Assembly (NCBI GenBank): GCA_001692895.1
Contig: KV748198.1
Span: 904,367 to 968,366 of the forward strand
Length of the DNA stretch: 64,000 nt
Reading direction: 5' to 3'
Source: Cenococcum geophilum 1.58
Taxonomy: Eukaryota; Ascomycota; Dothideomycetes; Gloniales; Gloniaceae
A program made the position numbers and the translations under genes. The notes beneath the pieces are model-generated. The model saw only the letters and a program-made list of their open reading frames with translations. It made no database searches and had not been told where the DNA came from. Each line of letters begins with the position of its first letter. Positions within the stretch are counted from its first letter, which is position 1. Shown here in pieces: positions 46,418 through 58,260 of this stretch.

Positions 46418-49395
46418 TCACCCCCTCCTCTTCACTTCATCTCCCCTCCGCCCCGTTCCCCCCTCTTTCCTCGCTCTCCCCTCCCTCTTCTTCGCCTCCT
46501 CAACCAACCGCACAGCCTCCTCCAGCACATCAAACCCCACGCGCCAGCTGCGCAGCAGCACGCCCTTCTGCTCGAGCGTATGCGCGGCATGCGCCCAGCG
46601 CTGCCGCCACAACTGCTCCTTCTTATTCAGGACCTGCCCATTCCCGTTCCCATTCCCGGCCCCGCCACCAGTGCTGTTGCCGCTGCCGCTGCCGCTGCCA
46701 TACGGCCCTAGCGAGGAGTTGACGCTCTGGGTTGGGTGCTGGGCTGCTGATGTCGTGCCGTACGGATTCGCCTGCGCGGAGCCGGGGCCCGGCGCGGCGC
46801 TGGTGCCGTTCCAGGCACCGCTGACTCTCGTCGTCGCATAGGAGGCCGCCGCGGCGGGGTAGGAGGAGATGCCTCGTCGGGGCGGGGGAGGAGGGGGTGG
46901 TGCTGTGCGTTTTGCTGCAGCCTCGGAGGACGTAGAGTCGCTGCTCGATGGTCCGGTTGATGGGGTGCCGTGCAAGTATGACGACGCGGAGGGGAGGCTG
47001 TTGTAGACGGAGCTAAGGTTTTGGCGGGCGGTTGAGGCGTAAGATTGTTGTACGTGGGGAGGAGGTGGTATAGGATTTGCGGGTTGGGTCAGGACTTGAT
47101 GAGTTAAGGGGCTTGAGGCGTGGACGGTTGTGGAAGGGCGTCGGGGTTTGGGTGGTGGTGGGACTTTTGAAGCGGACGGAGACAGAGAGCCTTGCTCGCT
47201 AGATAAACTCCGCAGAGCGACGGGTTTGCGGGGTGGAATCGGGGGCATGTATTTTGCGCTTGTATTTGAGGCTACCGAGTCGCGCTTTTCGGTTACTTCT
47301 GCTTCGGTGTCGGTATGTGAGCGAGGTAAACGTGACGGCCTATGCGAAGGTGCTTTGGTTTCTCCATCGGAGAAATCGATGAGATTCTCCTGCGACTCGG
47401 GTACGCGGGTTTGGGTGGCTTTCCGTGGAGGTAGCTGTGGTCTCTTCTCAGGTACGTCGTCACCATGTACTGGTGGCCACGAGTTTACGCCCATTCGGCT
47501 TTCTTGTTCCATGTCTCGAAGCGAGGCTGCCATAGCAGCTTTGAGATCTGGGTCCTCATCCTCCTCAGACGGTACTTGTGACCTAGCGGTACGATTTGTA
47601 CCGTTGTTACCACTGCTTCGAGAAGACGGGTTTGACGACCGTTCTCCTGCTAGAAGCTCCATGGATGAGTCGAAGAATCCTTTCGAGATAGGTGTAGTAA
47701 CATCTCTGATAAACACTCCGAGAACACGCCCTGGGTTTTCAAGGACGAAGTCGGTGTAGACCTCGAGGTCAGCCTCTCCACTATCACCAACAAGAATGAA
47801 GGATCTCTCAGGAAAGTCTCGGGCGATTTTATCGAGCGTACCCTTTTTCCGTTCCGCTACCGGTTCAAAAATTCCTTGAAGCATCCCGCTGTACTCCTTT
47901 AGATGGAACGATCCTGGTGGGAGACCAGCTATTGCGAAGAACTTAGTCAAGACAGGATAAAGTTGCCAAGGCGAGTTGGAGACATAATGGAATTTGACAC
48001 CTATGTCAGACAGACGACTATACCACTCTTTGACGCCTTCAATTGTAAGGTCAGTCAATTCACGAATAAAAGCATTACGAAATATCTCTCGAGCACCACT
48101 ACCAATAGCAGAGTGTTTGATGGTATCATCAATATCGCTGATGAGACTCACGCCGTTTGCCTTGGTGATAACGACCTCCTCGGTAGCAGAGAGATTCTCG
48201 GAAACCATAATGCGGATGTGAGTTGGGACGAAGTCAAGGGCAGCTCTGACATTGAAGTGCCCGGCAGGATTCGTGTAAACTGTCCTTAGCTTTGAGATCA
48301 TATCGTTGTAGAAGAAAACACTGATGGGTGTATTCCCCAGAGGGTTGGCCATGAAAGGCTTGAGTCTCGCCATCAAATGGGAGTTAGCTTCGGAGAGCTC
48401 TGCAGGGCTCATATTCGCAGGCTGATTCCAGGATGCTCTTTTCTGTACTGGAGTAATTCCGTCATCGCTCTTTAAAGAATTATTGGAGATGGCGCGTGTA
48501 AGATGATTGTTATGAGAGCCTCTTCTAGAGTCCTGTGCTGGTGAATCGCTTCGGCTTTGGGAATTGTATGGGCTCGCAATGTCTGGGCCCTCATCGGCAG
48601 GTATTTCACTGTACCTGCCTTTGGATGCAATAGCCTCTTCTTCCTCACCCTTCCTTAGAATAGATTCGGCTTCCTTAGTGGCTAGCTCTTCTTCGAGCCT
48701 TGCTGCTCTTGCTTCTACTCTCTCGCGGTGAACCATATGCGGACTTGGGTTTCTGCTGCCGGTTGAACTGCCGGAAGGACTGGTTTTTGTGGCGGGTGGA
48801 GCCTGTATGCCTACTAGCTGCCGTGCGATGCCCACATATAGCCGGTGTTTTCGTGTCATTTGTCCTTTGTGCGGAGAATAGATCCAACCGCGGACATCAA
48901 CGTCGATAACAGCATTGTCGTCTTCGTAGTTATCCCACTGTTGCCGCCAGAACTCTGCATCTCCAACACCAGCCGTGTCTCGAACGTCCCGCCCAGCACC
49001 AGGTGTTTCCTGGATAGTCCCAGGTTCTACATGCGGCTATTTTGACCGTCAGACATCCGAAATCAATTATGACAGTTTTGCTAGGCGATACTGACTGTCA
49101 TTTTAATATGTTTCCTAGCATAACTAGGAAACAGCATCATTTCCTCGTCCCCACTCCGCACCACTGCGGCATCAGGGAACGCCCCAGGGGCATCATCCAC
49201 ATCCTCATACCTCGTATCCCTACTACCCCACCCCGAAGTATAGCTCTGTTGGTAAGACTGCCTCAGCTCATTTGCAGACTTGAGAAAGCTAGCTAGCTTC
49301 TTCCTCCTTGCTCCCGGCTCCCGGCTTTGTCCGCCCTCATCCTGGCCACCCGTTGAGCCTCGCAAAGAGCCATCCGACACCCGAGGCTGGATCAT
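46418..49395 (-). CDS. APP1: App1-type phosphatidate phosphatase
   Basis: Two exons on the minus strand (49395-49096 and 49036-46418), with a 59-bp intron (GTCAGT donor, AAAATAG acceptor, CTGAC branch-like motif), give 972 residues. The family dephosphorylates phosphatidic acid to diacylglycerol and works at cortical actin patches and endocytosis in yeast. Near the N-terminus is ARRKKLASFLKSANELRQSY. Residues about 140-175 hold the conserved VIDVDVRGWIYSPHKG...KHRLYVGIARQL block. The catalytic core has the HAD motif DIDDT (401-405, DxDxT), YVSNSPW (451-457) and GDSGEADLE (517-525). The C-terminal half is Pro-rich with several PPIPPRKP and PPPPPPPRRG motifs that could bind SH3 domains, then ends in a charged helical segment. 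I chose ATG 49395 (MIQPRVSDG) because the frame extends upstream only to a GTG at 49680 with no ATG before a stop; an extra upstream exon is possible. Confidence 0.88.
49037..49095 (-). other. Intron of the App1-type gene
   Basis: 59 bp between codons (phase 0), joining KHIKMT to PHVEPGTIQE. Without splicing the frame ends at a TAG seven bases into a poorly conserved stretch, and the conserved VIDVDVRGW block would be lost. Confidence 0.85.
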
Positions 49396-49991
49396 ATTGT
49401 ATCGTTTGCGGGAAGTGTCATCCTTAATATATTTTTGTCCTAGTAAATTCAGGCTGCGCTGACGGAGCAAAAGGATGCCTCCAGACTTCCGGCGGAGTCT
49501 AAGTGACTGTCGGTAAAGTATGTAGTGGTAGATGCGCGACTGCACGCGGTGTCGAAGGCTCGGAAGAATCTCGTGGCGGAATTTGGAGAGGTGTGCGCGT
49601 GCTTGTTGAGGAAAGAGGTAGTGCAGGAGAGATGATGCGCCGGGGAATCCAGGCTTTCTGCGATGAGATGGGGGAGCCACTTTGCTTCCCGAGACTCTTT
49701 CGTTGGAGCTAATGAAGCAATTTCAACGGAGCCGAAATGTTCTGTGAGGCTCGAGGGCCTGCTCCGAGCTGCGAGTTTAACGTCGTCCATTCTCGGGCGA
49801 TTTAATGCTCGCCGCATGCATGAGCACGGACCATATGGGGTCTGAATTATCCAGTATCATCGCCGAAGGTAAATACTTTATTTAGAGGCATTGAAGAAAA
49901 TTTAGGGAAATTTTCTAGTTTCAAATATACATGCAGTATTGATTCGCAGCGATAGTGTAGTAAATAGCCCCAAAAGAGAGTCTCAGTAGTA
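49396..49991. other. 5' region of App1-type gene and spacer to the dehydrogenase
   Basis: Contains the open but ATG-less upstream extension of the phosphatase frame (to 49680), then about 300 bp of spacer rich in A and T near 49860-49990. The two genes are in tandem on the minus strand. Confidence 0.45.
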
Positions 49992-51049
49992 TCAAACTTT
50001 CGCCATATCCAAAATGTCAGGAACTTCCTTGCTCAGGGCATCCATCACTTCAAACCAGACCTGTTTCCGCAATTTCTCCCCTTCCTCCCCTTCCAGGAGT
50101 GGGGCAATCCTATTATTCCAGTGAGTATTGTCATCGTCAAGACCACAGTCTGTTGGGATGGAACTTACGGTCGTATCTCGTCGTGTTGCCAGAACCTTCC
50201 GTGCGCCTTCTCTCCCAAAGTGACACCACTCACGACACTTCTTGAACCCGACTCTGGGCTTCGAAAAAGGAAGAACCATAGTATTTGGATTCCTATCCGG
50301 TGGGCTAATGAACTATACCCTCTTGCAAGGTTCGATTTGCAAGCTCCCGGGCACACTGATGTGACAATAACATCAAGTTGCCCTCCACTACCTTGGGCGA
50401 GAGAGGCAAGATTGAGCATCAGGTACATGATAAAAAGTTTGGATATAGTATATTGGCTTTGAGGGTTGTAATTTTCCCTTGTATTATATGACTCGAGGAG
50501 ATTCGGAGCGTTTTTATGCTCATCGATGAACTTCGCATTCTGATGAAGGCCTGAGCTGACAATTTCGAGCACCGGTGTGCTCTGTGCCGTCTTGGACGCT
50601 TTCAACTTTGGAAGCATTAGGAGTCCTAGGAGTGTGGTGGAGAGAACATTGACTTGCAGGGTCTCCTCCCATCCGTAAGGTGATTGTTCATAAGTAGCCA
50701 TATGAACACCAGCGTTGAGGATAACAATATCAAGATGTTCAAGTTCTTTCGACGCACGATCAGCGAACTTTCGGATGCTATCGTAGGAGTTCATGCCCAG
50801 TTGCTAGACTTCGATTTGGTTGAGTTTCTGGGTACGAGCTTCGATAGCAGTTTTGGCCTTGTCGCCTTTTCCAATATCACGGACACCTAGAATGAGCTTT
50901 GAGGCACCAAGCGCCGAGAACTTCACGGCCGCCTCGAATCCAAGGCCGGAGTTCGCGCCGGTAACGATAACATTTTTCCCAACAAATGAGGTCGTAGGGT
51001 CGTAGGGAGGAAACCACTTGTGCTTCAGTAAACGATATAAGCCTGACAT
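49992..51049 (-). pseudogene. Short-chain dehydrogenase/reductase with one premature stop
   Basis: Exons 51049-50169 and 50109-49992 with a 59-bp intron (GTAAGT donor, AATAATAG acceptor) give 333 codons with normal termination. Classical SDR features are all present: TGANSGLG (30-37) for NAD(P) binding, NAGV (112-115), Ser in the IVSSGLH segment (165/166) and the catalytic YTISK (Tyr200, Lys204). It resembles fungal retinol-dehydrogenase-like and WW-oxidoreductase-like SDRs; the substrate is unknown. Codon 82 is TAG (50806-50804) between NQIEV and QLGMNSYDSI. Family members usually have Trp or another hydrophobic residue there, and TGG to TAG is exactly the RIP change (CCA to CTA on the other strand). 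If real, the gene is silenced or truncated; a sequencing error or strain allele is the alternative. It lies next to an RIP-mutated tract starting near 51430. Confidence 0.8.
50110..50168 (-). other. Intron of the dehydrogenase gene
   Basis: 59 bp, GTAAGT to AATAATAG, phase 2; splicing joins HDEIR-P to IAPLLEGEEGEKLRKQVW, the expected C-terminal SDR segment. Confidence 0.85.
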
Positions 51050-51429
51050 AGTGCGATGTTGAAAATTTGGGCGAGAGTGTTCTGGAGGTTGAACGAATAC
51101 CCAGTAAACTTGAGGTCCAGTGTTGACTACCTCTATCCCTTGCAACGTCAAAATCAGGTTATCGATAAGAACGAACCAATCAAATTAGCTGGATTCAGTG
51201 CCTTGACTTAGAAATTTGTGGGTTTTCTCGCACGGACCACTTACTCTAGGGACCCTGATGGTGTGAGTTATCTCACGCTCCGCAAAAGATTTGTTCCGTG
51301 ACACGGGATAGCGCATAGACCCTCCTGCTAACTTCTGGACCAATTAGAACAGCGCACTAATTCCAGCCCCCTGCGCACCCCTGTCACCTAATAAAATCCT
51401 CTGCGGAGCGTCTGAGAGCTTATGGGCGT
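51050..51429 (-). promoter_or_regulatory. Upstream region of the dehydrogenase gene
   Basis: GC-normal spacer without a recognisable coding frame. No clear TATA element; probably holds the promoter. Its outer edge marks the right border of the gene island. Confidence 0.35.
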
Positions 51430-52200
51430 TGCTTTGGTGAGATTTAAATGTTTTAAAAATTAAATTTTGTGTATTTTTACGAGCGACGTCCTTACTATAA
51501 GAGTTATTATATATTTTATTAATGCAATAGATTCTTTAGGTAATTATATCTATATATTTATAAATTATAACCCCCTACTAAGAATACTAGGGGACGAGAT
51601 ATATCGTCGCAGAACGTAAGTTAATTTTTAATTTAAATGTTTAACTAAAACTAACCGACTATCTATATCTAACTTCTTATAAAATAGAGCTATAATATCG
51701 CTATAACGTAGAGGCGATAGAGAGGATAAAGACTTTTTACCTCGTAGTATTTTAGAGATAATTAGACCTAGAGAAGTATATAAGTTTTGGCAGTAAGGCA
51801 AAATTATAATAAAACTAGACTAAAACTAACTAACTACCTATATCTAACTTCTTATAGAATAAAGCTACGATATTGCCACAATATAGAGGCGATAGAGAAG
51901 AAAAAGAGCTTTTAGCTTATATTATTTTAGAGATAATTAGACGTAGAGAAGTATGTAAGGCATAGCAGTAAGGCAAGATTGCGATGAGAAAATGCGACTG
52001 ATAAAATGCGACCGATAAAATGCGACTAATAAAATGCGACTGACGTAACCAACTATAATATAGCTACGACGTTGTTATTTAATGCAATAGATAGAGAAAT
52101 TAAAGAGCTCCTACCTTATAGTATTTTTATAATAACTAGATGTTATAAAAGTGTTAAGATACGCGTTATAGTGGAAGAGTTATCGCCTAATAAAAAACAT
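51430..52200. repeat. RIP-mutated tandem repeat, unit about 190 bp
   Basis: Two long degenerate copies (about 51645-51830 and 51831-52010) share TATCTATATCTAACTTCTTA, AGAGGCGATAGAGA and TTTTAGAGATAATTAGA. A third partial copy lies at about 52040-52170. Between them is a short array of GATAAAATGCGAC units (about 51985-52040). No gene recognised. Confidence 0.7.
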
Positions 52201-52234
52201 TGAGTTCTTATATAAAGGGCGCCCATAAGCTCTT

Positions 52235-52360
52235 AGACCCTTGGGGAGAAATTCCTCTTAGTGTGATCTGATTGGTCTAGGAGTCTATAGGACTAGGGTA
52301 GGGTCCATAAGCGTAGCGCTAGTCCTTCCACATCGTAGCGCAATTTCTCCCCGGGGGTCT
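52235..52360. mobile_element. Small MITE-like element
   Basis: A 126-bp piece with 19-base inverted ends, AGACCCTTGGGGAGAAATT and AATTTCTCCCCGGGGGTCT (two mismatches). Base composition is normal in an otherwise AT-rich tract. No clear target duplication, so the class is unknown. Confidence 0.55.
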
Positions 52361-52384
52361 GATTTATGAGATAAGGTGTGAGCG

Positions 52385-52545
52385 TGTTACGAAACTCGTA
52401 TTGAGCTGTTTATTGATGAAATGGGTTGATTGATTGATGATCTTGACTTGAGGTTGTCCTGATGTAGGGGGCCCCTAGGGCCCTGAAGAGATTTATAATG
52501 CACGTGCACGTGACTTATACACGGACTACGCCTCTAGAGAATATA
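52385..52545 (-). repeat. 3' LTR of Copia element
   Basis: 161 bp, aligned end to end with 63457-63617. It contains GGGGGCCCCTAGGGCCC and CACGTGCACGTG motifs. Confidence 0.85.
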
Positions 52546-52627
52546 GATTATCTAACACACCCCCTTAGCTTTAAGCTCTTTAAGGTTAAAGCTAACTACC
52601 TTCTCGTATCCGTTAATAAGTTAATTA

Positions 52628-53525
52628 TTATTTATTATTATTTCTATTTAACGTCTGATGCGGTCCCTATCTAGGTCCATGCAGACTATGCCGTAATGTC
52701 GATATAAAAAACCTCCAAGGGATACGTGAGTGGTAATATAGCGTGTACCCCTCTAGGTATCACACCCATACTACGTCAACGGGAGGAAAAATACCGTTAG
52801 GTCTCCGCTCTGAGACTCCTATATAGCCCGTACGGCCCGTACGGAAGTGTTTAATTGCCTATGTTGCCCTAATTGCCATTCGTACTATGCTTCCGTGTAG
52901 TTATAGGTTACTATAAATTGTCTCGCATGCCTGCCCTTGCTCCTTCTTACTGCCCTATACGTGTATCTCGCCTGTAGTCCTCTTGCTCCTTCCACCGCCC
53001 ATCCTTAGTGTCCCTTATTCCTTTCTATCTTCCTACTCTAGGCCTCTACCCTACCTAGTGGCTTTGTCCCTGGTTAAACGGGTTATATACCTTCTACGGT
53101 TAAGGTCTAAAGATTGCTAGGTAGATTAAGGTGTAAAGGGATAGAGGCGGGTGGTGAGAGGCTTAGGCCTTCCGCCTGCGAGGTACGGTTTGGCTGCGTG
53201 TAGGTGCCGTATAGTATGTATTATACCGTATAAGAGGAAGAGGGTCGCGCCGCTGTAGGTAGGTAATGCTGTGATTTGAATGTATAGAGTATACGAAAGA
53301 CGTAGTAGTAGCTATATTAAGTTCTCGTTGGGGCTTACCCTCCCAGTGAAAAATTTTCACGATACCACCACCACATCGCTGCGCCCGCGCTGCGCCGCCG
53401 TACACACGTCTCTGCGTTTGCTCTGGTAAGTCTATCAGTACGATCCTAATGGAACGCCGATAGCTGCATGCCAGGTTCCCGGGCTCTACCGCGTGGAGGT
53501 GTAGAGGCCGATTTTCATGGAGCCC
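52628..53525 (+). mobile_element. Long-duplication repeat family, copy 3 (non-autonomous)
   Basis: An 898-bp insert flanked by the 14-base direct repeat taataagttaatta (52614-52627 and 53526-53539). The left end is (TTA)n-rich, then TTTAACGTCTGATGCGGTCC. The right end carries ACGTCTCTGCGTTTGCTCTG, GTTCCCGGGCTCTACCGCG and a terminal CCGATTTTCATGGAGCCC. It corresponds to both ends of 20671-24466 (which is inverted) but lacks the transposase region. It sits between the 3' LTR and RNase H region of the Copia element. Mildly mutated. Confidence 0.75.
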
Positions 53526-53664
53526 TAATAAGTTAATTAAACCATAATCTCATTTAAATCCTTCCTTCTCGCCCTAACCTTCTCCCTTAGGTCCTCCAAT
53601 TGCTTTTCCTTATTTAGCCGCTCCTTAATATCCACTATTCTGACCATATTAACGAAGCTTTAAA

Positions 53665-53770
53665 ATGGACATGTCTATGTGGCTAAGCGAGCACTGCAGC
53701 AGCACCCCTACATCTCAGCAACACCAACATCATCAATATTCACAAAATTAAGCCTTACTTGCTTGCTTTC
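53665..53770 (+). repeat. Split repeat A, first copy
   Basis: Starts ATGGACATGTCTATGTGGCT and includes GAGCACTGCAGCAGCACCCC; repeated at 58077-58182. This copy is less mutated. Confidence 0.85.
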
Positions 53771-56700
53771 TATATTAGTCTCATTTAAGAGCTAATGCCT
53801 TATTTACTTAATTTCTAATAATTAATTGTTGCTATTAATAACTTAACAACCTATACGCTCGTCTAAACCTTCGCGAATTGTCTATAAAAACCTTAAAAAC
53901 TTAACTAACGACGACATACTCGACGAGCTAAACTCCTCAGAGGTTACCTACTAGTCTCCCTTACCTTCCCCTACACCTTTAGGTGATACGCCAGCATTAT
54001 AGTCTCTATCCTCTATAATAGCGCCTCTCTCCACAGCTTAACGTAAGACTTTAGCCGCTAAAAAAGCTAAAAAACGGCTCTAGTAACTATACAAGGAGGA
54101 CCTAAGGATTAGAAGAGCTTAGGTAAAGAAGGTTAAGGACTAGGCAACTAACCAGAAAATAAGACTCCTTTAGAAATAGGAGGACCGTACCAAAATGCTA
54201 TACGTCTAAAAAGAATAGGAAGATTAGGCGACTAAACTCTATATATTAAGCCTTGCTATAGTAACAGCAAGATTAGCTATAGTAGTATTATTCTTAACCC
54301 CAATTAATAAACTAGGTAAGTTACTCCCATCTATAGCTAATATCCTAAATACCTTTCTCCCTAGCGTCCCAAATAAAGAGATACTTAAGGTATTTTAGGG
54401 TACTTTCTTACCTAATAACTTCTCTTGCCTCTAGATACACCAGCTCTAGTTTAAGCCTTAAAATAATATCCTTATTATTAATAGCGTCCTTTTTATAAGA
54501 CTAAAAAAAGGGATAATAAAGAACTACCTATCCGTTAAAGTGTAGGTAGAGGGCTTCCTTAACTATATAATAATTTTAATCGTTATATATAAGAATCTTT
54601 TAGTAGATCTTATTCCCTAAATACTTGCCTTTTATAATTAAGTTATCTAGCTATCTACCACCTACTAAATTACTCCCTTAATAACTATGGCCTTAGAGCA
54701 CTACTTTATAGTTATTTAAAAGAACTAGTTAGAGCTAGCTAACTAGAAGATCTCTAGTAACTTTTTAGATATCTATTGCAATCCCAGTACTTATAAATCC
54801 GCATCTATCTTAAAACGCGCATAAGTAAGCACTAATATCTTAAGGACCTATTATAGCTTTAATAGAGGGAAGTATAACCTAGGTAAGGATTACAAGTTCT
54901 TATATACCTATAGTAAGTATAGTAGCCTGTATACTACAAGGAATTGCAAGTAGTAATTACTAGAGGAAAGTGTTAATAAGGAAAAGAAAGAGAAAAAAGA
55001 GGATTTTATTAAGCTATACCTATACTCCATTAAAACTATGCTCTACCTTTATAGTATAGGTAGGCTAAATACTATACTATTATTTCTAGTCTTCTTACCC
55101 TCCTCTCCTCTACAGGACTCTCCCTCCCCCTTAATTATTTAAGCGTGGGGGCGTTATCTATCCCTATACCCCAGCAACCTTTAACGCAATATTATTAGTA
55201 TCTTAAAGTTTAGATACCAGATTAGGGTAGACCTAGAAATTAAGCTCCTCTTCTAGAAAAACTAAGCCTTAATAGCCGTAAATACGGTCCTAATTTTAGA
55301 GAAAATCAGCGCCGATCTAGATATAGGTAGAATTATAATGGTAACGTCTCCCGTTATATCCTTGCCGCTAGGTTTAGTACCTAAAGCGGATAGGAAATAG
55401 CGCCGTATTTATAACTTATCCTTACTATTTAGCTAATTTGTTAACAACTTAATCCCTATAGCATTCGCTATACTATAATATTTAATAGTTAATTAGGTTC
55501 TCTAACACGTTATATATATAGGCTATAGTTATATAATTATTAAGAGAAATATTAAGGACGCCTTTCGGAATATCCTACTTTCTATTAAAGCTTAACGCCT
55601 TATAGGGTTCTCCTAAAAGGGTATAGTGTATTTTAAACATTGCCTCTTATTCGGCCTTTAAACTACACCCTTTTTATTTAATCTTTTTGCGGAGGGATTC
55701 TACTGGATACTTATCTAATATATCCTAAACGCTGCCTTAAAGCATTATTTAAATAACTTTATCTTTATACTCTCTAACGCTTCTATCCTTCCTTAATTAC
55801 TTAGTATATATAACTAATTAAGTAATAAATTAGGTATCCTATAAAACAAATTAAAGAATATTAAAGGTACTACGGCTAAAGTCCTAGATTATATTATAGA
55901 TACTCTAAAGTTTAAGCTATATCTTTCTCCTTTAAAATAGGCTACTACGATTAAGGAGATTAATAAAGCGTTAAGTAGTAGATCCCTAACGCTAGTTTAG
56001 AGTTAAAAACTGGCTAGTAGACTTACTTAGAGCGCCTAGGTAATTAGGCTTAGGCGTTTATATAACCGCTCTATCTAAGAGTTTATCTCCACTTTTATAA
56101 AGGTAGGTAGTTATCCTTACTAACGGCTAATAACTAAACTTTACCAAGACTTATTATAGTAGAGGGATACTCTTACCCTTTTAAATAGTATCCTCTTCTT
56201 TAATAATACGGATTAAAAANAATTCTATCTCTTNTTANACNTATCCNGGATTNTTAGTTATAGGGCNTTNTTCTTCCTTAAGGATTNTNNAGGGANAATA
56301 TAGCCGCCCTATTTGGTATCTCTACCCTAAGATAATTCTTTAAGCTGCTACCCTAATGTAGAATACCGCCTTGCCCTAATTAATAAATAGGAGGTCTGAG
56401 CGATTACAACCTTATTCTAGCTCTAGGTAATATAATAGGAGCATAGCTTAGTCTATATCTATATAGATAATATAATAGCACTCTTAGGATTCTAGAATAC
56501 GGTGGTAAAAGGACTAGGTAATTACCCGCTTTATAAGATCCTCTAACTAGCCACAGCCTATAATATTACGCTCTATACAGAGTGGGTTTCCTCTATAGAA
56601 AATAGGCTAGCTAATGCTCTATCTTATTTTAATCGCGATAGGGTATTATTACTATACCCGCATTAGGATACTTCTAATTTACCGTTACTATACGCTTCTT

Positions 56701-57931
56701 TATTATATTTAATCTAACGCCAAAATAGAAGACCTAGTCCCTCTTAAAGACCCCCTACCTAATTTCTAAATTAAGGTAAAAGCCCCCTTAAAATACTTTG
56801 GCTAACTATTATAGCACGGCCTCTTTAATAGAATAAGAGATTTATACTATCCCGCAATTAAGAGTTAGGAGGGCTACTATAACCTTTATAGAGCGGTAAA
56901 GTACCTAGTGCCCCTCTACTACCTAGGAGAATGGATTACCTAACAGATCTTTAGCAATACTAGTCCAGAAATAAGCCGTATTAAGCCTGCTATAGTTAAA
57001 GCCTATATCTCCGCAATTTAATCCTACTATATTAACGCTAATTATAACACCTCTGTCTTTAATAATTTTATTATTAAAAGGATCCTAGACGGTATAACAT
57101 CTATAAATTCCTCTACTACGGCTAAAAGATTGCCAATTACTAAAGATATCCTCGCCTAATTAGTTACCCCAAATACCCAATCTGTTAAGGATCTTAACTT
57201 TAACGCCGCTATTACTACAGCCTTTATGGGATTTCTTTATCTAGGCGAGATTACCTATACTAAGGCTTAGAAAGATAGCTACGCCTTCTCTACTATAAAA
57301 TATACTAGAAACAATATAACGCTAGTAGAGGACTATATAATATTACGTCTAAAGTATAGTAAAACGGATATTAATTACTAAGGAGTTTTAATTATAATTA
57401 CCGCTTTAGGGCAACCTAAATGCGCAGTTTAAGCTATAAAATAACTATTTAAAAATAACCCCTAACCCAGAAACGCCCCTCTCTTTTACTTTAAGAGATC
57501 GGCCTTTATAAGCTATATAGTTAGGAATAAGCTAAAGTATAAAGTTACCGCTTTCGGCCTCTACTCTAAGCTTTATAACGGACACTTATTTTAAAAAGGT
57601 GCTATTTAATACGCTTAAGATAACAGTTTTATGGACGGCTAAATATAGTAACTAGGCCGGTAGTCCTTATAAGCGTTCCAGTTTTACTATTTATTATCCC
57701 TAAAAGACCTATTCTAGCTAAGTGTAAACTTCTAATATAGAACGCTAATACCGTTCTTATTATTACTCGCCCTAGATATAATAGGTAAAGGTATTTAGGC
57801 ATAACGGCGTACAGAAGTGCCTATTTTGGCACTCTAATACATTAACTTAAATCTCTCCTTTTCCCCCCTTTTTTTTTTCTTTTTTTTTTTTCCCCTACTC
57901 TACCTTATATAGTACGGGCGCTGCGCTTCTA

Positions 57932-58076
57932 GGTCTATAGGTATTATATTTAGTTAAGGCAGGGCAATCCCCTATAAATAGCCTTACGAATATACCCATT
58001 CTTAATTAATGCCTTTAAGCCCGTACCTACTAATTAGATTAATTAATCCTCTTCTCCGTAAGTGTATAAATAATAG
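57932..58076 (+). repeat. Split repeat B, first copy
   Basis: Runs from GGTCTATAGGTATTA to AAATAATAGA and is directly followed by the second copy of repeat A. It matches 58261-58406. Confidence 0.85.
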
Positions 58077-58182
58077 ATGGATATATCTATATGGCTAAGC
58101 AAGCACTGCAGCAGCACCCCTATATCTTAGTAATACTAACATTATTAATATTTACAAAATTAAGCCTTGCTTGCTTGCTTTC
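58077..58182 (+). repeat. Split repeat A, second copy
   Basis: Abuts the end of the first B repeat without spacer; followed by a 78-bp spacer before the second B repeat. Confidence 0.85.
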
Positions 58183-58260
58183 CCTCCCACCTACACCTTT
58201 TTCTTTAGTTATATATTTTAGGCTTTATAAATAGATACTATAGCGATATGCTTGCGCACG

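Noticed and set aside
46243-48289. Long plus-strand frames opposite the phosphatase
   Set aside because: Reverse shadows of the conserved App1-type coding sequence.
49396-49680. Upstream extension of the App1-type frame to a GTG
   Set aside because: No ATG in this stretch before an in-frame stop; fungal nuclear genes rarely start at GTG. The ATG at 49395 was used instead.
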